The position numbers and the translations under genes are program-made. Below the pieces are notes generated by a model that did no database searches, was not told the DNA's origin, and was given only the letters and a program-made list of their open reading frames with translations. A stretch of DNA of 64,000 nt from positions 3,658,001 through 3,722,000 of the forward strand of contig JAEILZ010000002.1 in NCBI GenBank assembly GCA_018873225.1, read 5' to 3'. This DNA is from [Phialemoniopsis] sp. UDSM-2020 (lineage: Eukaryota > Ascomycota > Sordariomycetes > Thyridiales > Thyridiaceae). This document shows, in pieces, positions 1-11,810 of this stretch (position 1 is the first letter of the stretch; every line of letters begins with the position of its first letter).

Positions 1-3000
1 GACAGCCTCAGGGGTTCCGCCGTCGCCCGCGCCACATCGCCCCCGCTTGCTGCTTCTCCTGCCAACAGCACTGCCATAGATCCGCTGTCTCAGGTAAGAC
101 TGATATCTCCTCCTTTTACGTTTGGCTACGAGCGCAGAAACGCAACCGGGGCTCAATGCCTCGGTTCCAATTGGCCAATATGCGTCCGCTGGGCAGCTAA
201 GCTGACATGAGCTTGTGCACTTCTCTCACAGCATATCTTTATGAGGACAAACACCGACCACTCCATTCCTTCACGATTGAGAACCCAACCTCGACCCGAA
301 AGCCCTCTGGCCGCCGACGGTCTGCCCAGACCCAGCGCTGACTCGACCAAGTTCAACACCCCCAACACGGATGCCGGCCGTGACAAGAAGTACGTTTATT
401 AGACGAGGTCTCCGATGCACCTAGTTATATCCAAGGGGAGAAATTAGGGAAGGATAGACGCTGATACCCTGCTACAGAAAGACCGGCTCGTTCCTCAGCC
501 GCCTGAGTATGCGCGGCAACAAAAGGAAAGATGACGACGACGACGAATCCGAAATCAGCGAGCAGCGTATGGAGGGCACCAATGCCCTTGTCTTCGGCGC
601 CAACTCTGGCGCCGGCGGCGGTTACATCCCGATCCACAAGGAACCACCGCGTTATATCAAGATCAAAGCCCACAACAAGAAGCACAAGGAGTTCGACCGC
701 ATGTTCCTTGCCCAGGAGCTCGTGGGAACTCGGCCGCCTAAAACAGAGACGGAGCTCAATGACAACTACCCGGTAGTCACGGTGTCGGTGCCGGGTGGAG
801 GAAGAAAAAGGGCCGAGACGGGAGGAGCGATTTGGGCGTCCGAGTTCAGCAAGGACGGAAAATATTTTGCTGTGGCCGGTCGGGACAAGATCGTCAGGAT
901 ATGGGCCGTTATCACCACCCACGAAGAGCGCCGCGCGCACGAGGAGGACGAGGCAGCTAACGGCGCGACTGGGGAGAGGCTTAGCGCGCCAGTCTTCAGG
1001 GACAAGCCGATATGCGAGTTTGAGGGCCACACTGGCGAGGTCCTCGATATCAGTTGGAGCAAGAACAACTTTTTGCTATCTACGTCGATGGACAGGACGG
1101 TGCGCCTGTGGCACATGAGCCGCAACGAGTGTTTGTGTACCTTTAAGCACAAAGAACTCGTCAGCAAGGTTGCCTTCCACCCGACGGACGACCGCTTCTT
1201 CCTTGCGGGTAGTTTGGACGCAGCCCTTCGACTGTGGAGCATTCCCGACAAGTCAGTGGCATTCTCGGCGCAGCTGACCGACTTGATCACTGCGGTGGCC
1301 TTTTCTCCAGATGGCAAGACGGCGATTGCAGGCCAGCTTAGTGGTGTATGCACTTTTTTCGACACAGAAGGCCTTAAGCTGCAGGCGCAGATGCACGTGC
1401 GGTCATCTCGCGGCAAGAACGCCAAGGGCAGCAAGATCACGGGTATTCAGACGGTTCAGGAGCCCAAGACTGGTCGCCGCGAGGGCGATGTCAAGCTGCT
1501 CATCACGTCGACCGACTCTCGCATCCGCGTCTATAACATGCGCGACAAGACGCTCGAGATGAAGCTCAAGGGACACGAGCACACCTGCAGCCAACTCTTC
1601 GCCAGCTTTAGTGACAACGGCGCCTACATTATCTGCGGCAGCGAAGACCGCAAGGCCTTCATCTGGAATACGAGCAGTGCCGAGTCGGAGAACAGGGACA
1701 AGAAGCCCTGCGAGTACTTTAATGCGCACAGCGACGTAGTCACGACGGCCGTCTTTGCGCCGATGCGATCGCGACAGCTGCTAGGCAGCTCAGGCGACCC
1801 GATCTATGACCTGTGCAATCCTCCTCCCGTGATGCTCATGTCGGTAGAAGAGACGACGACCTCACAACCCTCAGAAGATCTCAACAACGGCACTGCCGAG
1901 CCAACTACACCACAGCCGCCGCCGACGGTCAAGAAGCCAGAGGAGTCGCCAGCTTATATCGCGCGCTCGACCCATTACGACGGTAACATTCTTGTGACAA
2001 CCGACGATATGGGCATCATCAAGGTGTTCCGGCAGGACTGCGCCTGGGCCAAGCGCAAGCACGAAACATGGGAGACGGGCTCAACCTTCAGCCGCCGGAT
2101 GGGTGCCGGATCAGGACTCATTGGCCGCAGCGCCTCTATCATCACACGCACGAGCCAGGGCAGCGTATCGCACTCGCGCCGCGGATCTTTGTCACAACCT
2201 CCCGTCGGCTTCCCTGGCGTCGTGTCGGGCCCGCCGAGCGTGACGAGTACGCCGCAGCTGGGTGGTCACGATCGCATTCTGTCGTGGCGACAAGGCATAG
2301 TCAGCGGTGGCCACAGCCGGCCGGTGTCGATGGTAACACCGACGCGCAGTGAAAGATCACTGTCTCCCAGCAAAGGTGCCCGGTCTGGGATGCCCATGTC
2401 AGCGAGTGCGGGTAACATGGCGCGCAGCTCGCCGCTGGCCTCACAATTTAATATCAAGAGCGATCCTACGAGCCCGCTGTCAGGCACCTTTAGTCACCTC
2501 AGCCTGACGAGAGAGGAGAAGTCGCACGAGGATGGTGAGGGCAACAAGAAGAAGAACAGCATAGACACAAACAAGAAGAGAAGCCTCGAAGGCGGAAGGA
2601 AGAGCACGACTACAGACCTGTTGGGCAATAAGGAGAGGAGGGCGAGTCAGGATCCTAATGCTAATGCTACAAAGACGTCGAGCAAGAAAGACAAGGACAA
2701 GGATAAGGACAAAGATGAAGGGCCGACGCACCCCCCAACGCCGAGTTTCTCGTTCCGACCTGCCGACGGGGATGATGTGGAGGAGGATCACCTGAGGCTC
2801 GACCCGGCAGGCGCGAGCTACTCGTTCTGGAACCTGAATCGGTGGAAGGGCATCGCGGGCCTCAGAGCGTCTATATCTGGTGCGTCGCCGGACGCAGGCA
2901 AGCAGCACGGGCGATCCTCGAGCGAGGCGCGCGAGACATCACCTAGCAACACCAATGACGGTAGCGGCGGTCCCCGCCGCAAGTCTCTGGCAGGGTCGCT

Positions 3001-3385
3001 CTTCCCGAGGCCCTCGCCCCTGGCCCGCGGCGACTCGGCGTCGATAGACAACGTCATGGACGACAGCGGCGGCCGGCGCCGGTCCTCGGCCGCGGCGCTG
3101 TCGCACGCCACGACGGACGACGACGGCGGGCGGCACCTCTCGCCGCACGGCGGACCGAGGGGCCGCGGCCGGTCGCCCTTCTCGGGCGGGTCGCGCGGCG
3201 ACTCGATCGTCAGTCGCCTGAGCTCGGAGCTGACGAGCGAGGAGGCGTCTGACGCCGCACCGGACGGCGAGGAGGAGGACATGCGGTGCGTCAAGTGCGG
3301 CGGGAGGAAGTTCAAGGCCCGCCGCGTGGAGGGCTCGGCCCGGCAGCGGCTGGTCTGTGGGCGCTGTGGGAAGGTCGTTGACTGA
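1..3385 (+). CDS. WD40-repeat protein, 5' end outside the window
   Basis: Exons are read as 1-93 (already open at base 1), 232-389 and 478-3385. The frame runs across both introns (donors GTAAGA and GTACGT). Several WD40 blades are visible in exon 3, with blade endings such as VRIWAV, VRLWHM, LRLWSI, AFIWN and IKVF between about bp 820 and 2040, so a beta-propeller scaffold is likely. The second half is a long Ser/Arg/Lys-rich tail of low complexity. The last 40 residues carry two CxxC pairs (CVKC and CGRC), which look like a small zinc ribbon. The architecture resembles fungal homologues of yeast YMR102C/DGR2 and WDR44-type proteins; that family link is from memory of the architecture. Its partner and process are unknown. 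The true start codon lies upstream of the window. Confidence 0.9.
2684..2719 (+). repeat. Lys-Asp codon repeat
   Basis: Repeated AAG/GAC-type codons encode alternating Lys-Asp in the disordered tail of the WD40 protein. This is a low-complexity coding repeat with no sign of mobility. Confidence 0.7.
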
Positions 3386-5511
3386 TGGGCTAGATGATGA
3401 ATTTGGGTACCTACGGAGTACTTGCATATTGCATACACGCATGGCGGTGAGTTCACTGGGTTGTAAAGGTGGCTTGCCAGCCGGGAGTTTTTCTGCATCT
3501 TTGTATTTGAAGGGAGGATTGGGCTAATGTGCATCTGCATGGCATTCGTTTGGAGAAGGGGTTTCTTTGACTGTTGAGATACCACCCACGTATTCCCCCC
3601 ATTGGCTTGGCCTTGTCTGGGCCTGGGACTTTTGTAGTAGATGGTTGAGGGGAATGGGAAAGCAATGCATTGTCCATGTCTTCTGAAGCCCACGCAGCTC
3701 GAACTTTGGTATATTGTGGAAGTGGCCCTACATTCTAGGATGAACAGTACATTCATCCTTGGCAGCTCGGGCGCTTGAGTGTACCCCGCAGTCAGCGTAA
3801 ATCACCTGAGCGCCTCGCTAAACCGTGGCTGATATCAAGGTTCTTTTCAGGACCTTCAACGGCTACAATGTCTTCTGCATTTACCACGTTGATCGGCTCC
3901 CAGGACTACTCCCAATCCCGACATAGAGCAGCAGCTCACGGCACCATGTTTGTCTCTCGAAGGATTAGACAGCAGCTCCCGAGACGAAGCATGGACAGGG
4001 ACCACCTGTGCTCCTCGGCGGCAAGCCTGAGCTCCCCAACATCCTCGTCATCCGCCTGGTCTGTTTCAAAACGACGAGGCAGCGATGTTGGAGGGCTATA
4101 ATTCCACAATTAAGTTTGTGCAACCCACTAGTCCACGGCGCGGCGAGGCCACGATCATCGCATTGGCCTTGTCCTGCCTTCCCTAGCGGCGGCTACAGCG
4201 ACCAGGGATCTCGATACGCCACCCTGGAGTGTCGTGCCTTGAATCCCTCGGCGGCGTACCTTGACGATGTTTCTTCAGCATAAGAAGGTACAGAGTCTAC
4301 TGACTGCACTGTAGTGCATTTGGTATGACCAGATCGCCCAGCTTCAACCTGTGACCCGGCGCTTATTCTGGCCCCTACACCCACTCGCTGTGCCATACTG
4401 ATCTCTCCTTCGGACCATCTCCCTATGTGTTTGCTGCTCTTTGCGCCCCCAAACCCGGACCCAACAGGCTGAGCCCCGCGGTCCGGCCAATGACACCAGC
4501 TCACTATTCCAGGAAACACCGAGAACAGCCCTCGGACAATGCGCCAGTCCTCCCAACGACTTGGTTCATGCACGCTAGATCGGATGCATGCGGCTCTGAC
4601 ACCGGCCCTCTGTGCAACCCCCATCCTTGTCCCCCAAGCGGGCGCGACAGGGGAGTCCCATTGGCCCGCCTGGCTCGTTCCTTGAAGGCTCCAGGATTTC
4701 CGTTTACATCACCACAGGTCGCATTACGAGGTTCGATACGGGGAGACCACCCTCGATATTGCCATTCTTGGACGAGGCCGCTTTGGTATATCATGCGAAT
4801 TTGCCAGCCTAGCGTGGTGCAAGTCGCGAATCTGCGCGCCAGAGGCGGATGGAGCCTGGCTTGCCTCTCTCTTTCGCCTTGGATCAGCCCTTCCCCCCTA
4901 CCGGGAAGTCGCTCAACCAGAGGAGGTGCGCTGCCCATCGTAGCAGACGACCCTCTTGGCGCTACAGATCCATCGTCCCCACCTCTTCCAGGATCAGAAC
5001 GCAAGAGTTTATTCCTTGCTCCTTTAGCCTGTTGTCGCGGCTAGCTGGTGTCACATATGACGAGCCTTTGGGGCCGAGGACCGCTTCGTATAGGTCGGCA
5101 GCCTTGTGGGAGGATGGGTGAGCCTGGCTGCCTCATACGCTTCTGGGCGAGACGCTGTCTTTCATCGTATTACCTCTTGCCTGTCAGAGCGAGGGATCAG
5201 GGGCTGGTTGGTCAAGCAGACTGATCACGATGTGATACGACTACAGCGTGTCGCCGGGAGCCATGCCAACTCCCGAGTATTGGAGGATATGAGCTCTGAG
5301 AGCTCGTCGGGTCACGCTTTCGTATGGCAGATGGACCACACTGTCACGACTCTTGATGCTGGCATGGCGGCTCCGATGTCTGTCACTCGCCGTGTAAGCG
5401 CTGTGACGGAACAAGGAAACGATAAGGGGGCCGAACTTGACGCTCTGGATTGCTGCCTTGGACTCCTGTCTTTGATAGCACCATGTGAAAGGGGTAGGAG
5501 AGGCGGTGAGG
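3386..5511. other. Intergenic spacer, no recognisable gene
   Basis: This 2.1 kb stretch follows the WD40 gene and precedes the amidoligase promoter. Several open frames exist (the longest, about 205 codons, at 4427-5044 on the plus strand). None shows a family motif, a biased composition or a plausible chain of exons, so I treat them as chance ORFs. The 9-mer TACGGAGTA occurs at 3412-3420, just past the WD40 stop. A non-coding transcript or a decayed gene cannot be excluded. Confidence 0.5.
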
Positions 5512-5518
5512 TATAAAG
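5512..5518 (+). promoter_or_regulatory. TATA box of the amidoligase gene
   Basis: TATAAAG stands about 190 bp before the ATG at 5705, in a fitting position for a leader of roughly 150 nt. Assigned by sequence and spacing only. Confidence 0.45.
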
Positions 5519-5704
5519 ACCCCAGGAGGATTGTGGAGGCCCCAGAACCAGATCGTCTTAGTGCCATGCTTCGTCGTTTCATAGTCTCTTGAACCCCCTA
5601 TTTCCCCATACCACAAGTCTCCGTCTAGTGAACCTGCTATTCTGTCCTCTAGCTCTTTATTCGTCTCAGGAACCTCTCGTCACAGCTTGCAACCCCTGAG
5701 CAAC

Positions 5705-6791
5705 ATGGCCAGCCAAGCCCCTTTCCAGTTTGGTGTCGAGATCGAGCTTCTCCTCGGCTGCAGGAAGAAGACTTATACCGCATGGAAGGCTCTAGCCAAG
5801 GACGTCTGCAAGAGGCTCGTCAAGGCCGGTATCCACTGCCACGTCAATGAGGGCAACGACAAGTCGGCCGAGAACTATGCAGAGTGGTCGCTGGTTCAAG
5901 AGGTCACCATACCTAACCAGCCGGCCAAAAACTTATGTAATTCCTTTCCCTCTACATTTACACGGGACCCCATCCCAGCAAAAAGAAAATACGTCCAAGG
6001 TTGATGTGTTTGATCTTGTAATAGAGCCATAAATCGCTGACCATGCGTGAACAGGGGGTATCGAGCTCGTGTCCCCGGTCTATCCGGCCGACTGGTACTG
6101 GGCAGGCGACCTGCACACCATTTTTGCCGCCCTGCACGACGCGGGCTTCACCGCCCACCCTTCGGACCACTGCAGCACGCACGTCCACATCTCGGGCCTG
6201 CCGACGCCGCTGTCGCCGCTCGAGCTCGCCGCCATCGCCAAGGCGGCCCTCTACTTCGAGCCCGCCCTCGACGCCCTCGCGCCTCCTAACCGCCGCGCTT
6301 CGGGCACCTACTGGTGCCAGTCGAGCCGGGCGAGCCCGGCGCTCCGGGGCTACGGCCTCGCGGACTGCCTGGCGCTGCTGGAGCGCAGCGGCGACGACGG
6401 CTCGGCGCGCGGCGTGGTGCACGCGCTCAACTTGTTCCCCGCGGCGTCAGCGTACGGCAAGGCGCACGGCAAGAAGCACGACTTTGTCCGGGGGAAAGTG
6501 TACAAATGGGACATGTCGGGGATGATGCCCGGCGGGAGGGGCACCGTCGAGTTCCGGCAGGGGGCGGGCAGCCTCGATGCCGCGGCCGCGAGCGGCTGGG
6601 TGGCGCTGGTGCTGGCGTTTGTGGCGGCCGCAACGGACGGGTTCGGTTTGGAGGTCCTGGATGGGGAGGATGGGGCTACGGGCCAGGAGCTCTGGGGGTT
6701 CTTGGGCAGAGGGATGGGGGTGCTGGGTTGGGGTGAGGGGGAAGGGGAGGAGGTTGCTTGGCTGGGAGGGCTGTTTGCTCAAGCCGAGTAG
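5705..6791 (+). CDS. Fungal amidoligase (Amidoligase_2 family)
   Basis: Two exons, 5705-5936 and 6055-6791, give 322 residues. The intron has a GTAATT donor and a CAG acceptor, and joining restores WGIELVSP. Landmarks are FGVEIELL (from residue 9), GIELVSP (79-85), HVHIS (120-124) and TVEFRQ in the C-terminal half. These are the Glu, His and Arg motifs of the carboxylate-amine ligase superfamily (glutamine-synthetase-like fold). Such enzymes make amide or peptide bonds using ATP. The substrate of the stand-alone fungal members is not known to me. There is no signal peptide or membrane segment, so it is probably cytosolic. The C-terminal 60 residues are Gly/Glu-rich. ATG 5705 is the first codon giving the conserved N terminus; the open frame continues a few codons upstream. 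Neighbours give no hint of function. Confidence 0.85.
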
Positions 6792-6925
6792 GAGTTGTGG
6801 TTTGCAGCGAGCTGCTGGACAGCTCTTTGTGGTGTCAGTTCTTCACTCGCCCAGGAATATCTCGCGTTTGTCAAATGGTGTTGTGGTATAGTTTTGTCTT
6901 ATGACTAGCTCATATCAAGAGTAGC

Positions 6926-8564
6926 TTATTGTCTCAAGTTGAACTTGGGACCCATCGCCTTCCTCACACACCGGATAGAGTCCTGAACCACGTCATATGA
7001 AAAATTGTACTCGTGAAACTCCGCAGGGTTTTCTGTTGGTGAATGGTCAGTATTGAAGAGTCGATACAGCTACAAGCGATAACTTACGCGGTACTTTCCC
7101 AGCAACGACATAATTGGCCACCTCTTCTCTAACTTTGTGCGCCTCGTCCTGCCCAGCGTTGCTAAATATCGTTACTGCGCTAGCCCTGGGCCGTCTGATG
7201 CGGTCGTACAGCTCCAGTCTAGCTGGAACGATGCTGGCGTCTGTTACATGGTCAAGGATCACGCCGAGACACACGCCATCCTCGATTGCCTGAGCACCTC
7301 CTTGACCCTGATGAGGGAGCATAGGGTGCGCTGCATCGCCTACGAGAGCCATTCTCTGGCGGTGATAGGTCGGGATAGGCGGGCGGTAAAGCAGCGGATG
7401 TTGGCTTGGTTCGTGAGCTTTGCTGCGATCAGATTAGATTGTTATCTGTTGTACGCAGGCGAGAAAGGTGACTCAAGCAGTATTTGTTGATATTTCAGAA
7501 ATAAACATCCCGTTACCTACTTGAGTATGGCAATAACGCTGGGATGAAAGTCGGAGAAGCGTTTCAAGAGTTCCGACTTCGAAAGCGAGGCCTGCCAGTC
7601 TGTATATACGATATGGATGAGATGTAGCCTCCTCAGGGTTGTATCGCTGTGCACTAACCTTCCTTACTCATCGAGGGGTTCTCATGGTGAAATATTGCCA
7701 CGAAATTGTGTTGCTCGTTGCTTTCCATGGTCAATCGCTACACTTGTACTGTCAAGCAATGGGTGGTAATGAAGGGAGAGACATACTTGCGGCACGGATA
7801 AGACACAATTCTCTTGCCATCCCCAACTAGGAATCTATTCAGACCGTCAACATCCACGTTCCAGAATTGAGTCTCTGGGTCATCCTCGATTTCGGCAGCA
7901 GGAATAAGGAACCGATAGCAGAAGTTATCGTTGTCAGTCTTTGATGACGGCTCTGCCGGGTTCGGCCGGCCTAGCACGGCCTCTACGGCCAGCGAGTGCA
8001 CGCCGTCTGCGGCGATGACGAGGTCGGCGTTCATCACGTTTCCATTGGCCAAAGTTAACGACGGCGTCTTCGGATCCTTCTCATATCATCACGTTAGCTC
8101 AGGCAACGCATTGCGTCTAGGGGGCAGCAACACACATAGCCCACGACCTCACATCCGGTCCGGATCTCAACGGGCAGACCCGCTCCTTCATCACCCCCCG
8201 CCAGCCTCCGCAGTTCGTCGTGCAGGTCCACCCTGTGCAACAGAAACCATGGGGCGCCATACCGAGCCTCTACACTGCTGAGATCTGCATCACCCCGGTC
8301 AAGCGGCTCCAGCGTCTTGCCGTCAAATCTCCGCAGGCGGCGAGTGCGTACAGCCTTGGAGCGGATCGGGTCAAATCCCCAGGTCAGAAGGGCGCGCGAG
8401 GCATTAGGCGGAATGTGGATGGCGGCTCCGAGCTCGTTTGTCAGGCGGGAGCGCTCGAGCACCGTAACGCGATGCCCGGCACGGCGGAGGGCGATAGCCG
8501 CCGTGAGACCGGATATACCGGCGCCAGATATCAGGACTGTGAGCATTTTCTCCTGATGGTTCAA
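6926..8564 (-). CDS. FAD-dependent monooxygenase, salicylate-hydroxylase-like
   Basis: Read as six exons on the minus strand: 8564 down to about 8110, about 8080-7787, 7720-7659, 7599-7521, 7422-7088 and 7032-6926. The first intron and the 7720 acceptor (AAG) are the least certain. The N terminus has the FAD-binding GAGISGLTAA Rossmann motif. The middle has DLVIAADGVHS (the DG motif), and the C-terminal half has GDAAHPMLPHQGQGG, the second FAD contact. Together these define a class A flavoprotein hydroxylase using NAD(P)H and O2 on an aromatic substrate. Length, about 400-420 residues, fits salicylate/anthranilate-hydroxylase-type enzymes. No membrane anchor is seen, unlike kynurenine 3-monooxygenase. 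Kynureninase lies two genes away, so anthranilate is a possible substrate; that is inference. A second in-frame Met at 8546 could also be the start. Confidence 0.85.
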
Positions 8565-9619
8565 CTTCGATGCTACTTGAAACTCCCTCTAAAAAAGTGT
8601 AGATTGGAGGAAACCAGATGGAGTGAGAAAATGGACGAGCCGGCTGAAATGACGGTTACGGAGGTCCGAGGGACGATAGGATTAGTGCGGTTGCGTCGCG
8701 GTTGAGGTCGCACGAACTCCCTACGCATATTTGAGAATTAAATGAAATGAACATGATGTTTCAAACAACGCAGTCCAGTGGGTTGGGACTTTTACAGCAG
8801 ATATTTGGAAATGACTGCACAAGTAGAGCGGGCGATGCAGATGTTCACGGATGGTCCGGCCAGCAAGTCTAAAGTAAGGATGGGAGATACCTAATCCGAG
8901 AGTCCTTGGATACACAGGGGGCAGAAGACCATGTTTATAAAGATTGAAAACGAATTGAGGAAAGGAAAGATGTGCTGCATGAAGGCAAAAAGGATGAATA
9001 CGGGCCAAAAAGCAAAAGAAAAACGTACAACACCGAGGATTCCCCAGTCGTCACCGACCTGAGTACTAGTTCAGCGATTGGCAGCTTATCTATGGGAGAG
9101 CGGACGGGATCCCGAGTTTTCTACCATCTATGGTCGTACGTGGAAGCAATGGATCTGCCTGCGATTATGTATCAAGGCGTGCGCACCTGTGCCATCCATC
9201 TTGTGGTGTGTTGGCCGTAGTATATACTAAGGGGGAGCTGAGGTGTGGATATAACTTACGCTCACAAGCACATGAGAGGGATAAAAAGAATAGATTTCTT
9301 ATCGCAGGCTACAGCACGCACGGATCGACGTACTAGCCCCTGTCCTTCTTGCAGCCTGCTCACATCTTGAGATGTCTTTGAACTGTCACGGGCTGCCCTG
9401 ACAAGGCTTCATGGTGTCTATAGGTTACATAATTATTCTTATACAAGCACTCAGTGTTTATCATTACACTATCCATATTATTTATCATGCCGTTTTCCTT
9501 TTCATCCTATTCGTTTATCCTACAGTCCTACAGCCACCCCATCTGGCGAGGAGCACGAGACGACTCATCTGCATCATGTGAAGTAAAAGTTGCTTACGAA
9601 GCTTGTCCAAGACAAAGCT
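8565..9619. other. Intergenic spacer between monooxygenase and ERG24
   Basis: This holds the monooxygenase promoter and the 3' region of ERG24, both on the minus strand. No coding frame with family motifs or structured RNA was seen. Confidence 0.5.
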
Positions 9620-11191
9620 CTAGTACACGTACGGCAGGATTCTCCAGCGGACCGTCTTCTTGTACTTCTCCCAGTCCTCGCCGTACTTTTCAGCACACAT
9701 CTGGTCGTCCCGGCCCTCGCGGTGGATGAGCAGGATGGCAAAGTACAGCACGTAAAAGTACGTAAAGAAGACGCCGAAGCCGCGGGCCTCGCCCTGGACG
9801 ACCTGGCGGCCGTCGAGCATCCTGAAGCCCTCGCCGGCGACGGCGGCGGCGGAGGCGGGCAGGATGGTGTAGCCCGCGAGCCCGGTGGGCAGGCTGAAGG
9901 GCGAGGCCTGCAGCCAGTCGCCAAAGTAGTTGATGTGGCGGGACATGCCCCACCAGCCCTGGGTGAGCAGGCGGGTGCCGCGCTTGGTCTGGATGAAGGA
10001 CATGTTCTTGACCGAGGGGTGGTCGGGCTGCGTGCGGAAGCGGTTCTTCTGCGAGTTGGCGGACCGGAAGATGAAGAGGCCCAGGGAGAAGACGGCGATG
10101 ACGGCGGCGAAGCCGGGGATGCCGAGCTGCAGCGGGTAGGTGGACAGGTAGCGGCACTGGGTGGAGTAGAGGAAGGGCACCCAGGCGACGTCGCCAAATG
10201 ACAACATGAAGCCCAGGCCGTCGGTGGTGATGTCCATCATGGTCATGATGCCGGCCTCCATGTACTGGCCCTCGAGGACGTAGTAGCCCTGCATACAGGT
10301 AGTGAGAATGATGCTGTCTGATACGAAGCCAAAATTGCGGTATTGCTTCGCGATAAAGGCCAGGTCGAGCAGCAGCCAGCCGGTCAGGCCAGGCCGCATC
10401 TCGAACCAAGTCTTGATGTCGATCTCGCCGAAGATGGGCAGGGTGATACGCGGGTTCAGCTCACGACCAATGTAGAAGTCGTAGATCAGGCTACCGGTGT
10501 GGCCGCCATCAGCGAGCTCACGCATGTCCTTGTTGGGGTAGTTTGTGTCTACGGTGAACGAGGTGATATAGCAGTAGATGGACAGGGCGTAGCCGATGAC
10601 GATGTTGGTCGTCAGCAGCTGCCTGTAGTTGTCTGCGATGTAGGTCCAGACGACAAAGTCGGCGCCCTGGAGATAAGTGCCCACAGCGCAGATGGCCAGA
10701 TGGACCAGCGTGGAGGAGAACGCTGACGCGATGGACTCAGCAACAAGCCATGCAAAACTTTCTGCGCATTGACTCACCATTGAAGCGATACTTGAGCGGG
10801 CGGCCGTGCTTCTTCAGCTTGGTGCCTAGGACCTCTGGGGCCGGGAGAAACCTCCATAGGATCATGCTGAAGAGGTAGTAGAGGAACGTGACACCAAACA
10901 CGTGCAGGCTGAAGAAGTCACTGATGCCGCCCGCAGGCCACCCGATCTCAACCTTGAGCTGCTCCCAGTTCAGAGTGGAAGGGTGCAGCAGCGAAGGAGC
11001 AGGACATCCCGAGATGTCATTGCAAGCGAATGAGAAGAAGTGCAGCAGTATAGGCAGGCCGAAGACGATGCCAGCGGCACCGGGGCTGCGAAAGGGGGGG
11101 GGTTAGCATGACAGGGGCTAAGAAATTTATCTGATTGTTGGGATGAGACTTACGGCCCGCCAAACTCGTACTTGGGTCTTCCGGGAGCCAT
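9620..11191 (-). CDS. ERG24: Delta(14)-sterol reductase (C-14 sterol reductase)
   Basis: Three exons (11191-11154, 11085-10778, 10722-9620) give 482 residues. The protein reduces the C14-C15 double bond left after lanosterol 14-demethylation, using NADPH, in the ER membrane during ergosterol synthesis. Sequence support includes GRELNPRI, DGLGFMLSFGD, LLTQGWWGMSRHINYFGDW and the C-terminal RILPYVY, all typical of the ERG24/lamin-B-receptor sterol reductase family. Many hydrophobic segments are present. The C-terminal motifs favour ERG24 over the sister enzyme ERG4. The first exon is tiny (13 codons, MAPGRPKYEFGGP) and is followed by a GTAAGT donor. It is a target of morpholine-type fungicides in other fungi. 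Its position between monooxygenase and kynureninase is probably incidental. Confidence 0.92.
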
Positions 11192-11810
11192 TTTGAAGCA
11201 ATTGAACCTCTGGTGAAAAGAGGACTTCAAATCGATGATGGAGCGAGGGGGCGTTGGGCGAGATTGAAGAAGTGAGGTTGAAAGGGATCGAGTTTTAAGG
11301 TAATTTGCGGCGGCGGCACGGGCCACGCGAAATTGAAACCAAACACACCCGCAAAACATCCATCGAGAAAGCCAAGCCAAGCCCCAAATTTGAGCGCTAT
11401 GCCACGGAAAGGCGATGATCCGGGTCGTGCGATTTGATCATTTGCATCTCCACTCTGCCCTGTCGACGCTTAATTAGGCGTAGTTTCGATCATCTCCCGA
11501 CCCCCAGAGCGCGTATTCGGGCTTTGCGGACCCCGGGATAAGCAGATGTTACCTGTCTTCTCCAGATTCGGCAGTCTGTCAATCCTGTCAATCCTGCCAA
11601 TCAAGCGACGTTTGATTCATGGAGATTCGCTGGCCCCCTAACAAATCGGGGCTTGACACAGGCAAGCCTGCACTTGTGCTACACTGTGTCAATGATGACG
11701 ACGCGTCGCTATGGCTGAGAAGGGAGTGACCGGGGCCTGCTTCGTGTGAACGTCAATTGACTTGTCATTATCCATTGTCTACTTTATTGTAATACAATAC
11801 CGCACCCAGT
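11192..11810. other. ERG24 promoter / kynureninase 3' region
   Basis: Both flanking genes are on the minus strand, so this is the ERG24 upstream region plus the kynureninase terminator. No gene is seen. I could not assign a sterol-regulatory site with confidence. Confidence 0.5.

Noticed and set aside
2818..3756. 312-codon minus-strand frame over the WD40 gene end
   Set aside because: Antisense shadow of a GC-rich coding exon whose plus-strand reading has clear domains.
4427..5044. 205-codon open frame in the first spacer
   Set aside because: No motif, no supporting exons, and overlapping frames of similar length on both strands; likely chance.
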